A DNA stretch of 22,248 nt from NCBI GenBank assembly GCA_031290695.1, contig JAITNB010000063.1, positions 1-22,248 of the forward strand, read 5' to 3'. The position numbers and the translations under genes were made by a program. The notes under the pieces are model-generated. The model saw only the letters and a list, made by a program, of their open reading frames with translations. It ran no database searches and was not told the origin of the DNA. This document shows, piece after piece, positions 1 through 7,180 of the stretch (position 1 is the stretch's first letter; each line of letters begins with the position of its first letter). The stretch comes from Coriobacteriales bacterium (GTDB lineage: Bacteria; Actinomycetota; Coriobacteriia; Coriobacteriales; UBA8131).

Positions 1-2
1 TG

Positions 3-143
3 ACCTTCGACAACGGAGACTCCTCCTGGTGCCACTGCGAGGGTGACACCTGTGTCTCAGACAAGGTATGGGATAAGACCAAGAGCGTCCTGCACGACCA
101 CTTCGCCACCATAACGATGGGGCATATCATCAAAGCCAAGTAA
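3..143 (+). CDS. C-terminal end of a probable Rrf2-family regulator (5' truncated)
   Basis: An open frame enters from the left window edge and stops with TAA at 141-143, leaving 46 codons. What can be seen is a cysteine cluster (WCHCEGDTC) followed by CVSDKVW and a helical tail ending in HIIKAK. A C-x5-W arrangement after clustered cysteines, followed by an amphipathic helix, is typical of the C-terminal part of Rrf2 regulators (IscR, CymR, NsrR), where the cysteines hold an iron-sulfur cluster or sense redox state. The DNA-binding half lies outside the window, so the family call is inferred from a short tail only. It is convergent with the thioesterase, with seven bases between the two stops. 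Any other small cysteine-bearing protein remains possible. Confidence 0.5.
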   Translation, partial: TFDNGDSSWCHCEGDTCVSDKVWDKTKSVLHDHFATITMGHIIKAK

Positions 144-149
144 CGCCCG

Positions 150-665
150 TCAAGCCAGCACCGTCGCCCCAAATGCACGCTCGTCGACGCGCCAGTTGTC
201 TGCGCCCAGTCCGCCGGCCGAGATGTCGTCAACTGGCAGTCGCGCATAACGCGCGGTCGCCTGTGCCGCCACGGTGCCATCTTCCAGCACAATCTCGCCT
301 GCACCCTCAAAGACGCGCCTCGTCGACTTGGTAACGCGCGCCACCGCCTTGAGTGGCACGCCCAGCGGCACCGGCGCACGAAACTTCACGGTAAGCTCCA
401 TCGTCACGCCAAAGACCTCCGGCTCGCGTACCTGCACCGCCCGCCCAATGGCCTCGTCCAAAATCGCGCTTATCACCCCGCCATGCACCCGTCCGGGGTA
501 ACTCTGGTGCTCGGCCACCGTCTCAAACAGCGCGCACACGCTCCCGTCCTCCAGGTCAAGAAACTGCGCATGCAGCCCCAACCCGTTGCCCTCTCCACAT
601 ACCAGGCACATGTTTGAGATGTTCTGCGCACCAATCACGTCCTTCTCCGTTAACTCATATCTCAC
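150..665 (-). CDS. PaaI-family hotdog thioesterase
   Basis: This 171-residue protein is a single hotdog-fold acyl-CoA thioesterase. The N-terminal CLVCGEGNGLGLHAQF is the usual opening of this PaaI/YiiD-like group, and PGRVHGGVISAILDEAIG is the catalytic loop and central helix, with the HGG and the acidic residue that act in thioester hydrolysis. Length fits the family, with about 20 extra residues at the C-terminus. The start is GTG at 665-663; no in-frame ATG lies upstream, and the Shine-Dalgarno match (GTGGGA) is modest. A shorter start at Met19 is possible but would remove residues commonly present. It is transcribed divergently from the 774-1313 gene, sharing a 108-bp promoter region. 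The substrate cannot be told; members act on aromatic or medium-chain acyl-CoAs. Confidence 0.85.
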   Translation of the reverse strand: MRYELTEKDVIGAQNISNMCLVCGEGNGLGLHAQFLDLEDGSVCALFETVAEHQSYPGRVHGGVISAILDEAIGRAVQVREPEVFGVTMELTVKFRAPVPLGVPLKAVARVTKSTRRVFEGAGEIVLEDGTVAAQATARYARLPVDDISAGGLGADNWRVDERAFGATVLA

Positions 666-687
666 AGCATCCCACCGTTCCCTTGTG

Positions 688-711
688 TATAATCCTTACA
701 TCATTCATGAT
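688..711 (+). promoter_or_regulatory. Probable promoter and small palindrome ahead of the 774-4254 unit
   Basis: A perfect TATAAT lies at 688-693 between two divergent genes. No convincing -35 hexamer sits 16-18 bases upstream. Just downstream, about where transcription would begin, is the inverted repeat ATCAT-TC-ATGAT (700-711), which could be an operator. The 80 bases from there to the start codon are an untranslated leader with no obvious gene. Confidence 0.35.
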
Positions 712-773
712 ACGGCAGGCACGCCCACGAAGCGAACCCTGCTCCGCCAACCAACCCAAACGGAGTGATTGCC

Positions 774-1313
774 ATGACAAAGGATAGTACAAACCCAGCG
801 GATAAGACCGGGCAATCGCAGCCCGTGAGCCTGAGCGATGCCGTCGACGGAACCATCGCCGGCGAGTTCACCACCGACGACCCGCTTGACAAAGTGGTGC
901 TCTACGCCTTTGACCAGGCGCGCCAGAAGCTTGAGGAAGGCGGCATCGTCGAGCCGTTCACCATCCTCGTCAAGGGCGAGAACCTCTACATCGAGAGCCA
1001 TCCCGGCGAGGACGCGGTCGAGTGCTTTAACTCCGCGCGCAAGACGGTGTTCGAGATGGAGCAGGCAAGCGACGCCTATGTCTTTTGCTACGACGGCTAT
1101 GTTGACCTCGACGAAGGCACCCGCGACGCCCTCGTAGTCGAGCGCGCCCGCAAGGACGACGACCTGGGGGAGGCCTTTGCCATCCTCTACACCGAGGACG
1201 AGGACGACGAGGAGGGCGGCATCGAGTTTGAGGACTCCATCTACGACCTCGGCGAGGCCTCCTCCCTCTACAAGGAGGAGCCCTTCACCCCTGAGGACCT
1301 GGAGGAGCTCTAG
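774..1313 (+). CDS. Acidic protein of unknown function, coupled to dinG
   Basis: This is a soluble 179-residue protein with no signal peptide or membrane segment, and I do not recognise a named family. The middle (roughly residues 35-140) looks like a folded alpha/beta domain. The C-terminal third is extremely acidic, with a run of Asp and Glu around TEDEDDEEGG and an acidic tail ending PEDLEEL. The ATG at 774 is preferred over an in-frame GTG at 765 because GGAG at 762-765 sits eight bases before the ATG and overlaps the GTG. The gene ends four bases before the dinG start, and its last codons supply dinG's GGAGGAG ribosome-binding site, so the two are very probably co-transcribed and translationally coupled. 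Strongly acidic partners of DNA enzymes sometimes mimic DNA or act as chaperones; that is speculation here. Confidence 0.85.
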   Translation: MTKDSTNPADKTGQSQPVSLSDAVDGTIAGEFTTDDPLDKVVLYAFDQARQKLEEGGIVEPFTILVKGENLYIESHPGEDAVECFNSARKTVFEMEQASDAYVFCYDGYVDLDEGTRDALVVERARKDDDLGEAFAILYTEDEDDEEGGIEFEDSIYDLGEASSLYKEEPFTPEDLEEL

Positions 1314-1317
1314 CAAC

Positions 1318-4254
1318 ATGAACGAGGCCCTGCGCACACTGCTTATAGCGGGAACGGACGAGGACGTGGCGTCACGCTATGCCACGCTCGCCCAACGCGC
1401 ACAGGAGGTCGAGTTTGGCACCGTCGAGGCCGAGTACGTGGTGCTCGACACCGAGACCACCGGGTTCGACCCCCACAAAGACGGCCTCATCGAGATTGCG
1501 GCTGCCATCATGCAGGGGCCGCACATCCTCGACCGCTTCTCCACCTTTGTCAACCCGGGCATGGCCATCTCTGAGTTTATCACCCAGCTCACCGGCATCA
1601 GCGAGGACGATGTTCGCGACGCCCCCGGCCCTGCCAGCGCGGTCGAGGCGTTGCAGGAGTTTGTGGGTACCCGCGACGTCATTGCCCACAATGCCCCCTT
1701 TGACCGCTCCTTTATCGCGGCAAACACTGCGCCGGGCGGCAGCCACCTAACAAGCAGCGCCACCTGGATCGACACCGTGGAGCTTGCGCGTATCGCCCTG
1801 CCGCGCCTCAAGGTACACAACCTCGAGGTGCTGAGTGCGGCCTTTGCCCCCGCCCGCTCGACGCACCGTGCCATCGACGACGTCGAGGCGCTCTGCACCG
1901 TGTGGCGCGTCCTGCTCGTGGCCCTGAGCGACCTGCCCTCTGGCTTGCCCGGCTTCCTTGCCGAGATGTTTCCCAACACTGCATGGCCGCTGCGGGAGAC
2001 CCTGCGCACGGTCGCCATGCAGGAGCCCACGGCCCGCTTCTCGCTGCAGGACGCCCGCGACGCCCGCGCCCGCACGCTCAAGACGCAGTTCAAGGTCGAC
2101 GCCCTCGAACTCGACGGCGGCATAGCAGTACTGGAGGCGCTCACGCACGACGAGCTGCAGCTCGCCTATTCGCGCGAGGGCCTGGCCGGACAAATGTATG
2201 CGGCGTACGAGCCACGCGGGGAGCAGGAGCTCATGGCATGCGAGGTTGCCAGTGCCTATGCCACCAACACCCACCGCGCCATCGAGGCCGGCACTGGCGT
2301 GGGCAAGTCGATGGCGTACCTGCTGCCACAGGCGTTGTTTGCCAAACGCAACCGCATCACCTGCGGGGTGGCCACCAAGACCAACGCCCTGCTCGACCAG
2401 CTGGTCTACCACGAGCTGCCGCGCCTGTCGCAGGTGCTTGAGCCAGAAGGCGGCCTACAATACGTCGCTCTCAAAGGCTACGACCACTACCCCTGTCTGC
2501 GCAAACTCATGAACCTTGCGTCAGGCGACCAGGCGTCCCCGGGCGCAGCCACGCTTGTGACGACCCTGCTCACCTATGTGTGCCAGAGTGCGCAGGGCGA
2601 CCTCGACCCGTTGCCGCTGCGTTGGAGCGAGGTCCCGCGCTTCGAGGTGTGCGCGAACGCCGACGACTGCTTGCACTACAAGTGCCGCTACCATCTGCGC
2701 TGCTTGCTCCACGGCGCACGCAAGGCGGCGCACAACGCCGACATCGTGGTGACCAACCACGCGCTGCTCTTTTGCGACGTGATGGCAGACGGCGGCATCC
2801 TGCCGCCCATCCGTCATTGGGTGGTCGACGAGGCCCACTCCGTCGAGGCCGAGGCGCGCCGTCAGCTGAGCGTGGCGGTCGACGCGCGTCTGTTCCTCAC
2901 AACGCTCGACACCTTGCTGCATACTAGCGGCGCCCTCTCGCTCATGAAGCGCAAGGCGCTCACGCTCGACGGCGGCAACGTACTGGCGGGCCTTATCGAT
3001 AACGCCCAGGCCGAGGCAAAATCGCTACAGGCAATAGCAATTTCGTTCTTCTCCTTTGTCAAGGACCTCTGCGAGATTGCCGAGCAGAGCAGCTATGACC
3101 GCGTTGACCTCTGGATCAACGCGCACGTGCGCGAAAGCGCCCCCTGGGGAGCCGTGCGTTCCACGGGCGGCTCGCTCGCCAGCCGCCTTGAGAAGCTGTG
3201 GCAGGTATGCCGCGACATCGTAAGCTACTGCGCGCAGTTTCCCGAGCTGCTTGAGACCCAGGGCGACCTCGCCGGTCTCACCGGAGAACTCAAGCACGTG
3301 TACACGGCCCTCGCGCTCATCCTCGACGGAGAAGACAGCGCCTACGTCTACAGCGCCGAGCTCGACCGTCGCCCCACCGCCCAGACCGACCGCCTCGTAG
3401 CCGCCCAAATCGACGTAGGCTCCGTCCTGCTCGACCGCTTTTATCCTACGGAGAAAAGCGTCGTCTTCACCTCCGCCACTATCGCCACCGGCCTGCAAAA
3501 GGAGCGCACAAAGGGGGCGCGCGAACGCGATACAAGCTTCGACTACTTTGCGCGCAGTGTGGGGCTTGACCGCCTGCCACCTGAGCAGTGGGACACCCTG
3601 CGCCTGGAGTCGAGCTACGACTTCGAGGGCAACATGACCGTCTACCTGCCCAGCGACCTGCCCGAGCCCAACCGTCCCGGCTACCTTGAGGCCCTCGAAC
3701 AACTGCTGTTTGAGATTCACACGGCGCTCGGCGGCAGCGTGCTCACGCTGTTTACCAACCGCCGCGAGATGGAGCAGCTGCACGCCCGTCTCAAAGGGCC
3801 CCTCGACGAGGCGGGTATCACGTTGCGCTGCCAGACACGCGGCACCAGCGCCAAGCGTCTGCGCGACGAGTTTCTCGACAACGAGCAGTTGAGCCTGTTT
3901 GCGCTGCGCTCGTTTTGGGAGGGCTTTGACGCGCCCGGCGACACGTTGCGCTGCGTGGTTATCCCCAAGCTGCCCTTTGGCCGTCCCACAGACCCGCTCC
4001 AGCAGGAGCGTGGGCTGCGTGAGCGTGACGCGTGGAAGAAGTACGTCCTGCCCGAGGCCGTCATCGACCTCAAACAGGCCGCCGGCCGCCTTATCCGCAG
4101 CTCGACCGACCATGGCTCCCTCGTACTCGCCGACGCACGCCTCCTCACCAAGTGGTACGGCCCCTCCTTCCTCGACGCCCTCCCCTCGCAACGCCGCCAT
4201 ATCCTCGCCACTCCCGCCATCGCCGAGCACCTGCGCCAAGCCAACCAGGGATAG
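1318..4254 (+). CDS. dinG: DinG-family ATP-dependent DNA helicase with N-terminal DEDDh exonuclease
   Basis: A 978-residue two-enzyme protein. Residues ~38-200 are a DnaQ-like 3'-5' exonuclease: YVVLDTETTGFD gives the first acidic pair (D44, E46), AHNAPFD the second motif and THRAIDD the final His/Asp. The rest is a superfamily 2 XPD/DinG helicase: Walker A EAGTGVGKS (323-331), DEAH box VVDEAH (502-507), VVFTSAT near 715-721 and the arginine-finger motif QAAGRLIR near 920. Cysteines 393, 451, 456 and 462 match the DinG/XPD iron-sulfur ligands; the x4 and x5 spacing is the same as I recall for E. coli DinG, which lacks the exonuclease. The fused form is usual in Gram-positives. It probably works on R-loops, forks or damaged DNA. 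The ATG at 1318 follows GGAGGAG (1301-1307); upstream in-frame extension overlaps the preceding gene and has no coding character. Confidence 0.93.
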   Translation: MNEALRTLLIAGTDEDVASRYATLAQRAQEVEFGTVEAEYVVLDTETTGFDPHKDGLIEIAAAIMQGPHILDRFSTFVNPGMAISEFITQLTGISEDDVRDAPGPASAVEALQEFVGTRDVIAHNAPFDRSFIAANTAPGGSHLTSSATWIDTVELARIALPRLKVHNLEVLSAAFAPARSTHRAIDDVEALCTVWRVLLVALSDLPSGLPGFLAEMFPNTAWPLRETLRTVAMQEPTARFSLQDARDARARTLKTQFKVDALELDGGIAVLEALTHDELQLAYSREGLAGQMYAAYEPRGEQELMACEVASAYATNTHRAIEAGTGVGKSMAYLLPQALFAKRNRITCGVATKTNALLDQLVYHELPRLSQVLEPEGGLQYVALKGYDHYPCLRKLMNLASGDQASPGAATLVTTLLTYVCQSAQGDLDPLPLRWSEVPRFEVCANADDCLHYKCRYHLRCLLHGARKAAHNADIVVTNHALLFCDVMADGGILPPIRHWVVDEAHSVEAEARRQLSVAVDARLFLTTLDTLLHTSGALSLMKRKALTLDGGNVLAGLIDNAQAEAKSLQAIAISFFSFVKDLCEIAEQSSYDRVDLWINAHVRESAPWGAVRSTGGSLASRLEKLWQVCRDIVSYCAQFPELLETQGDLAGLTGELKHVYTALALILDGEDSAYVYSAELDRRPTAQTDRLVAAQIDVGSVLLDRFYPTEKSVVFTSATIATGLQKERTKGARERDTSFDYFARSVGLDRLPPEQWDTLRLESSYDFEGNMTVYLPSDLPEPNRPGYLEALEQLLFEIHTALGGSVLTLFTNRREMEQLHARLKGPLDEAGITLRCQTRGTSAKRLRDEFLDNEQLSLFALRSFWEGFDAPGDTLRCVVIPKLPFGRPTDPLQQERGLRERDAWKKYVLPEAVIDLKQAAGRLIRSSTDHGSLVLADARLLTKWYGPSFLDALPSQRRHILATPAIAEHLRQANQG

Positions 4255-4316
4255 GCCAACCAGGGACAAGCCCCGCAGCGCGGCACAAAAATGCGACACA
4301 AAACACGGCACAAAAG

Positions 4317-4352
4317 CACAAAGAAGAATCGCCTTCGTGCTCCTTCTTTGTG
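4317..4352 (+). terminator. Hairpin downstream of dinG, terminator-like or repeat element
   Basis: Perfect 10-bp arms CACAAAGAAG (4317-4326) and CTTCTTTGTG (4343-4352), extendable by two pairs, enclose a 16-base loop. There is no clear run of T after it, so intrinsic termination is uncertain. The loop contains CGCCTTC, which also occurs in a similar palindrome inside birA. The 30 bases before it carry several near-copies of GGCACAAAA. Confidence 0.5.
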
Positions 4353-4362
4353 TTCTCAACGC

Positions 4363-4368
4363 TATACT
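4363..4368 (+). promoter_or_regulatory. Possible -10 box for the flavin reductase gene
   Basis: TATACT lies about 70 bases before the start at 4436, immediately after the dinG hairpin. A closely similar CTATACTGT occurs before birA (6154-6162). No good -35 box is visible, so this rests on the shared -10 block and its placement. Confidence 0.3.
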
Positions 4369-4435
4369 GTCCTTTATGCCTGTTGGAACAACGAGCGCTT
4401 GATGCAGACAAACATAAAGAGAGGGATGAGAAAAC

Positions 4436-5005
4436 ATGAGCAACACGCTACAGCAGATCGACCCCTATGAGTGGGACGACAACGTCTTTGCGCGTATCGG
4501 CAAGCAGTGGATGCTTGTTGCGGCGGGCAAGCCTGACGGCAGCGTCAATGCGATGACGGCGGCGTGGGGCGGCCTGGGCTTTATCTGGCAGACCCCCGTG
4601 GCCTTCGTGTTCATCCGGCCGCAGCGCTGCACCAAGACCTTTGTGGACGCAAGCCCCACGCTCTCGCTCTCGTTCCTTGCCAGCGAGTACCGCGACGCCC
4701 TCAACTTCATGGGCACCGTCAGCGGCTTCGACGACCCGCAGAAGGTCGAGCACTCCGGCCTCACCCTGGCCTGGCACGAGCCCCCAACCAGTGAACAGCC
4801 CTCGCCAGAAGGGCAGCGCGCGGCGGGGAGAACCCCGTACTTCTCCAATGCAGAGCTCGTCATCATCACCGAGAAGCTGTATGTGCAAGACATGGCCAAG
4901 GAGCACTTCCTCACCCCTGCGTTTGCCAACAGCTTCTACAAGGAGGACGACTTTCACACCCTCTACATCGCCCAGATCAAGGCCATCCTGAGCACCACCG
5001 TATAG
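4436..5005 (+). CDS. Flavin reductase-like FMN-binding protein
   Basis: A 189-residue cytoplasmic protein with the split-barrel fold of the flavin reductase-like family. The opening WMLVAAGKPDGSVNAMTAAW, followed by FVFIRPQRCTKTFVDASPTL and SLSFLASEYRDAL, is the characteristic FMN phosphate- and isoalloxazine-binding half. The family transfers hydride from NAD(P)H to flavin or uses bound FMN for small redox reactions; the physiological substrate is not deducible. A Pro/Ser/Glu-rich stretch around residues 118-134 (PPTSEQPSPEGQRAAG) is an unusual loop insertion. The ATG at 4436 has AGAGGGA about ten bases upstream. It stands alone: a hairpin precedes it and another follows six bases after its stop. 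Confidence 0.85.
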   Translation: MSNTLQQIDPYEWDDNVFARIGKQWMLVAAGKPDGSVNAMTAAWGGLGFIWQTPVAFVFIRPQRCTKTFVDASPTLSLSFLASEYRDALNFMGTVSGFDDPQKVEHSGLTLAWHEPPTSEQPSPEGQRAAGRTPYFSNAELVIITEKLYVQDMAKEHFLTPAFANSFYKEDDFHTLYIAQIKAILSTTV

Positions 5006-5010
5006 CAGTA

Positions 5011-5044
5011 CAGCGCGAGGATTCACGTGAGGACCCTCGCGCTG
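5011..5044 (+). terminator. GC-rich hairpin after the flavin reductase gene
   Basis: Perfect 10-bp arms CAGCGCGAGG (5011-5020) and CCTCGCGCTG (5035-5044) enclose a 14-base loop that itself contains CACGTG. It begins six bases after the TAG stop. The stem is very stable, but no T-run follows. Confidence 0.65.
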
Positions 5045-5127
5045 CATACCTGTTGCATCGCGCCTTATGTTCGGCTGGCGGCAGCCACATGAAGCTCTGC
5101 CGTGGAAATATGAGAGGAAGTTTTGAG

Positions 5128-5958
5128 ATGGACATCAGACGCTCTAAAATTGATACGCGATATGGGGATGTTGCTATTTATGAGGTTGGCAATGGCGACC
5201 CGCTGATATTTCTGGGGGGCTACTCGCAACCTTTTGCTTTGGCGGATTACTATGGCCTTATTGAAAGATTGAGCGAAAAGTATAAGGTACTACTCATAGA
5301 CTTGATGGGTTACGGCAATAGCGATATTGCAAAAGAAAGATGGGGTTTTTCCAAAAATCTTGAAGTTATAGACGAGGTGATAAGCAGGCTCGCACTCCAT
5401 GGCTTCTCGATAGCCGGACATTCCCTTGGCGGCAATTACGCTCTTTGCTATGCTCTAACAAATCCAGACAAAGTAGAAAGGATTGTTCTGTTAGACACTT
5501 ATCCATATATGAACAACCTCCTTCTTTCGATTAACCGTATCTTCTTTTTCTTTATTCAGAGAATGGTGAAGAAGGCGAGGAAGAAAGGCGATATCACCTA
5601 TAAGCAAGTTGCCGAGAAAATGGGATACACAACTGGCGTCGAGAAGTATATTCCAGACGAAATCATCACCGAGCTCGAAAACCTGGCTACTATGAATTTC
5701 CTCAATCAAAATGTCATAGATGAACTAAGCGATACTGCTAAAACGCTCAAAATTGCTTTCAAGCAGAAACCTGTTGCTGTGCCCTGCCTGGCCTTTTGCC
5801 GCTCCTTGACCTTTGGTTCTGTAAAAAGGCTGAAACGCAAGCATTTTCCTGATACTGAAATCATTCATCTGGGAAAAACCTCGCACAACATCCATATTGA
5901 TAACCTGGATGTGGTAGCAGAGAAGATTTTGAGTGTATCAAGGAGGCGTATAACTTGA
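5128..5958 (+). CDS. Alpha/beta hydrolase, AT-rich and probably acquired
   Basis: A 276-residue alpha/beta-hydrolase. The nucleophile elbow is GHSLGG (Ser99), the oxyanion strand LIFLGGYSQ is near residues 26-34, and VLLIDLMGYGNSD is the conserved strand-turn before it. The likely catalytic His is His253 in KTSHNIH. A hydrophobic run around residues 131-143 (LLLSINRIFFFFI) falls in the lid region and could bind a lipophilic substrate or touch membrane. The ATG at 5128 is chosen because AGAGGAAG (5113-5120) lies seven bases upstream; a longer frame from TTG at 5053 lacks coding character. Codons ending in A or T are common here, in sharp contrast to every neighbour, which points to horizontal acquisition. 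Hairpins bound it on both sides. Substrate unknown. Confidence 0.88.
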   Translation: MDIRRSKIDTRYGDVAIYEVGNGDPLIFLGGYSQPFALADYYGLIERLSEKYKVLLIDLMGYGNSDIAKERWGFSKNLEVIDEVISRLALHGFSIAGHSLGGNYALCYALTNPDKVERIVLLDTYPYMNNLLLSINRIFFFFIQRMVKKARKKGDITYKQVAEKMGYTTGVEKYIPDEIITELENLATMNFLNQNVIDELSDTAKTLKIAFKQKPVAVPCLAFCRSLTFGSVKRLKRKHFPDTEIIHLGKTSHNIHIDNLDVVAEKILSVSRRRIT

Positions 5959-6053
5959 CAAGCCTTGTGCCAAACTTGTCCAGACCCACTACTGCAAAAA
6001 CAAGCTGATTGAGCCTGAGAACAAGAAACCCTGACACTCCCCTTACCCGCCTT

Positions 6054-6087
6054 GACGAGCGTATGGGTCATGCCAAGACCGCTCGTC
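6054..6087 (+). terminator. Nested hairpin between the hydrolase and birA
   Basis: Arms GACGAGCG (6054-6061) and CGCTCGTC (6080-6087) pair perfectly, with a smaller GGTC/GACC pair inside the loop. The surrounding 5959-6212 interval is 254 bases; apart from this hairpin and a -10-like box I see nothing convincing in it. The hairpin may end transcription of the hydrolase; no T-run follows. Confidence 0.4.
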
Positions 6088-6154
6088 TCATCGTCGCCTC
6101 TCAACGCAGGTTGTTCCGCTATGAGTGACAGGCGCGCGACGGGCGCAGGTTCAC

Positions 6155-6160
6155 TATACT
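6155..6160 (+). promoter_or_regulatory. Possible -10 box for birA
   Basis: TATACT, in the context CACTATACTGT, lies 53 bases before the birA start and resembles the box before the flavin reductase gene. The -35 region is not recognisable. Confidence 0.3.
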
Positions 6161-6212
6161 GTTAACGAACACCGCAAATGATCGGGCAAGGAAATACGAT
6201 TGGGAGAAGACC

Positions 6213-7160
6213 GTGGATCAAGCCCTGTTGCAGCGCCTTCTAACTCATGAATGTGCATTATTGGTCGTTGATGAGGTCACCTCGACCAACGACGAGCTGC
6301 GTGGGCTGATACAGGCGCGCGAAGGTGTAGGCGTGTGCCAGAGGGACGTACAGCTTGACTCACAGGTACGTCCCTCTGGCACACCTCCTAACACACACGC
6401 CACTCCCCTGTGCGTAGTGAGTGCGAGGCAGACGGCGGGGCGGGGGCGGTTGGGACGGCCCTGGGCTTCTCCGGAGGGCGGGGTATACCTCTCGTTGTTG
6501 CTGGAGCCTGTGGCAGGCCTTGATGCCTGTAGCGCGCTGCCTCTGGTGGTCGCCTTGGGGGTGCGCGACGCGCTTGCTGCCCTTGCGAGTACCAACGTGT
6601 GCATCAAGTGGCCCAACGATGTGATGACGCCCCAGGGCAAGCTTGCCGGCATCCTGGTCGAGACGGCGACTACAACACAAAAGGCGCCTTCCCCCTTTTG
6701 TGAGACGGTGGCCGCAGCGCAAAAAGAGCCCCTTCCTCCGTGTCAGCCTCTGTGCTCTCGACTCATTGTGGGCATCGGTATCAATGTCAATCGACCGGTG
6801 CAGGGAGCCTTTGAACAGGCGGCCTACTTGAATGATGGCGCAACAAGCCCTACCATACTGTTATGCGAGGCCATTGCCGCGGCCGTTATCAGCAAGGTGC
6901 TCGCCCGATACGATACCTGGCAGCAGAGCTGCTATCGATTTGTACCGTTCAAGGATGAATACGAGTGTTGGCTCACCCTCATGGGGCAGGAGGTCACGGT
7001 GCGCGCCATTGACGGCACACCCATCGCCGCAGGACAGGTGCAGGGCGTTGACGAGGCGGGGAGGATCCTGCTCTTGTCCGCAGGGATTACCACGCCGGTG
7101 ACCGCTGGCGAGGTCACCTTACGAGAGCCTGCCAGCAACGAGGGCGCACGGACAGTTTGA
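6213..7160 (+). CDS. birA: Biotin--[acetyl-CoA carboxylase] ligase with two unusual insertions
   Basis: This 315-residue protein attaches biotin, through biotinyl-AMP, to the lysine of carboxyl-carrier proteins. Visible motifs are STNDELR (23-30), the nucleotide-binding RQTAGRGRLGRPW (72-84), IKWPNDV (131-137), the catalytic-lysine segment GKLAGILVE (142-150) and IVGIGINVN (185-193), followed by the small C-terminal SH3-like domain. There is no N-terminal winged helix, so it is a non-repressor type. It is about 60 residues longer than usual because of two insertions. Residues ~41-58 are encoded by a perfect 19-bp inverted repeat. Residues ~150-182 contain a 14-residue imperfect tandem repeat (ETATTTQKAPSPFC / ETVAAAQKEPLPPC) and a second palindrome. 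Both fall in surface loops, so activity is probably kept. Start is GTG at 6213 after GGGAGA. The MATE gene follows closely. Confidence 0.92.
   Translation: MDQALLQRLLTHECALLVVDEVTSTNDELRGLIQAREGVGVCQRDVQLDSQVRPSGTPPNTHATPLCVVSARQTAGRGRLGRPWASPEGGVYLSLLLEPVAGLDACSALPLVVALGVRDALAALASTNVCIKWPNDVMTPQGKLAGILVETATTTQKAPSPFCETVAAAQKEPLPPCQPLCSRLIVGIGINVNRPVQGAFEQAAYLNDGATSPTILLCEAIAAAVISKVLARYDTWQQSCYRFVPFKDEYECWLTLMGQEVTVRAIDGTPIAAGQVQGVDEAGRILLLSAGITTPVTAGEVTLREPASNEGARTV
6333..6384. repeat. Perfect 19-bp inverted repeat inside birA (REP-like element)
   Basis: Left arm 6333-6351 (beginning GTGTGCCAGAGGGACGTAC) is the exact reverse complement of 6366-6384, with a 14-base spacer. The 52-bp unit lies in frame and adds about 18 codons between the two first conserved BirA blocks. 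GGGACGTAC/GTACGTCCC arms of this kind resemble dispersed palindromes seen in some Gram-positive genomes; that link is from memory. Only one copy is present in this window. Confidence 0.9.
6676..6702. repeat. Second palindrome inside birA
   Basis: Arms CACAAAAGG (6676-6684) and CCTTTTGTG (6694-6702) are perfect reverse complements around the 9-base loop CGCCTTCCC. Arms and loop resemble the hairpin after dinG (4317-4352), which suggests one small repeat family. It sits within the second birA insertion. Confidence 0.75.
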
Positions 7161-7180
7161 CACATGAGAAACAGGGAACG

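Noticed and set aside
1177..1317. A 47-codon N-terminal extension of DinG
   Set aside because: It overlaps the acidic gene in another frame, reads as a Ser/Arg/Pro-rich shadow, and the ATG at 1318 has a strong ribosome site.
3025..4446. A 473-codon minus-strand frame opposite dinG
   Set aside because: It lies antisense to well-conserved helicase motifs and has no recognisable domain; it is a shadow of GC-biased codons.
6010..6129. A 39-codon TTG-started frame in the gap before birA
   Set aside because: It has a weak start, no ribosome site and no recognisable similarity, and it contains the hairpin at 6054-6087.
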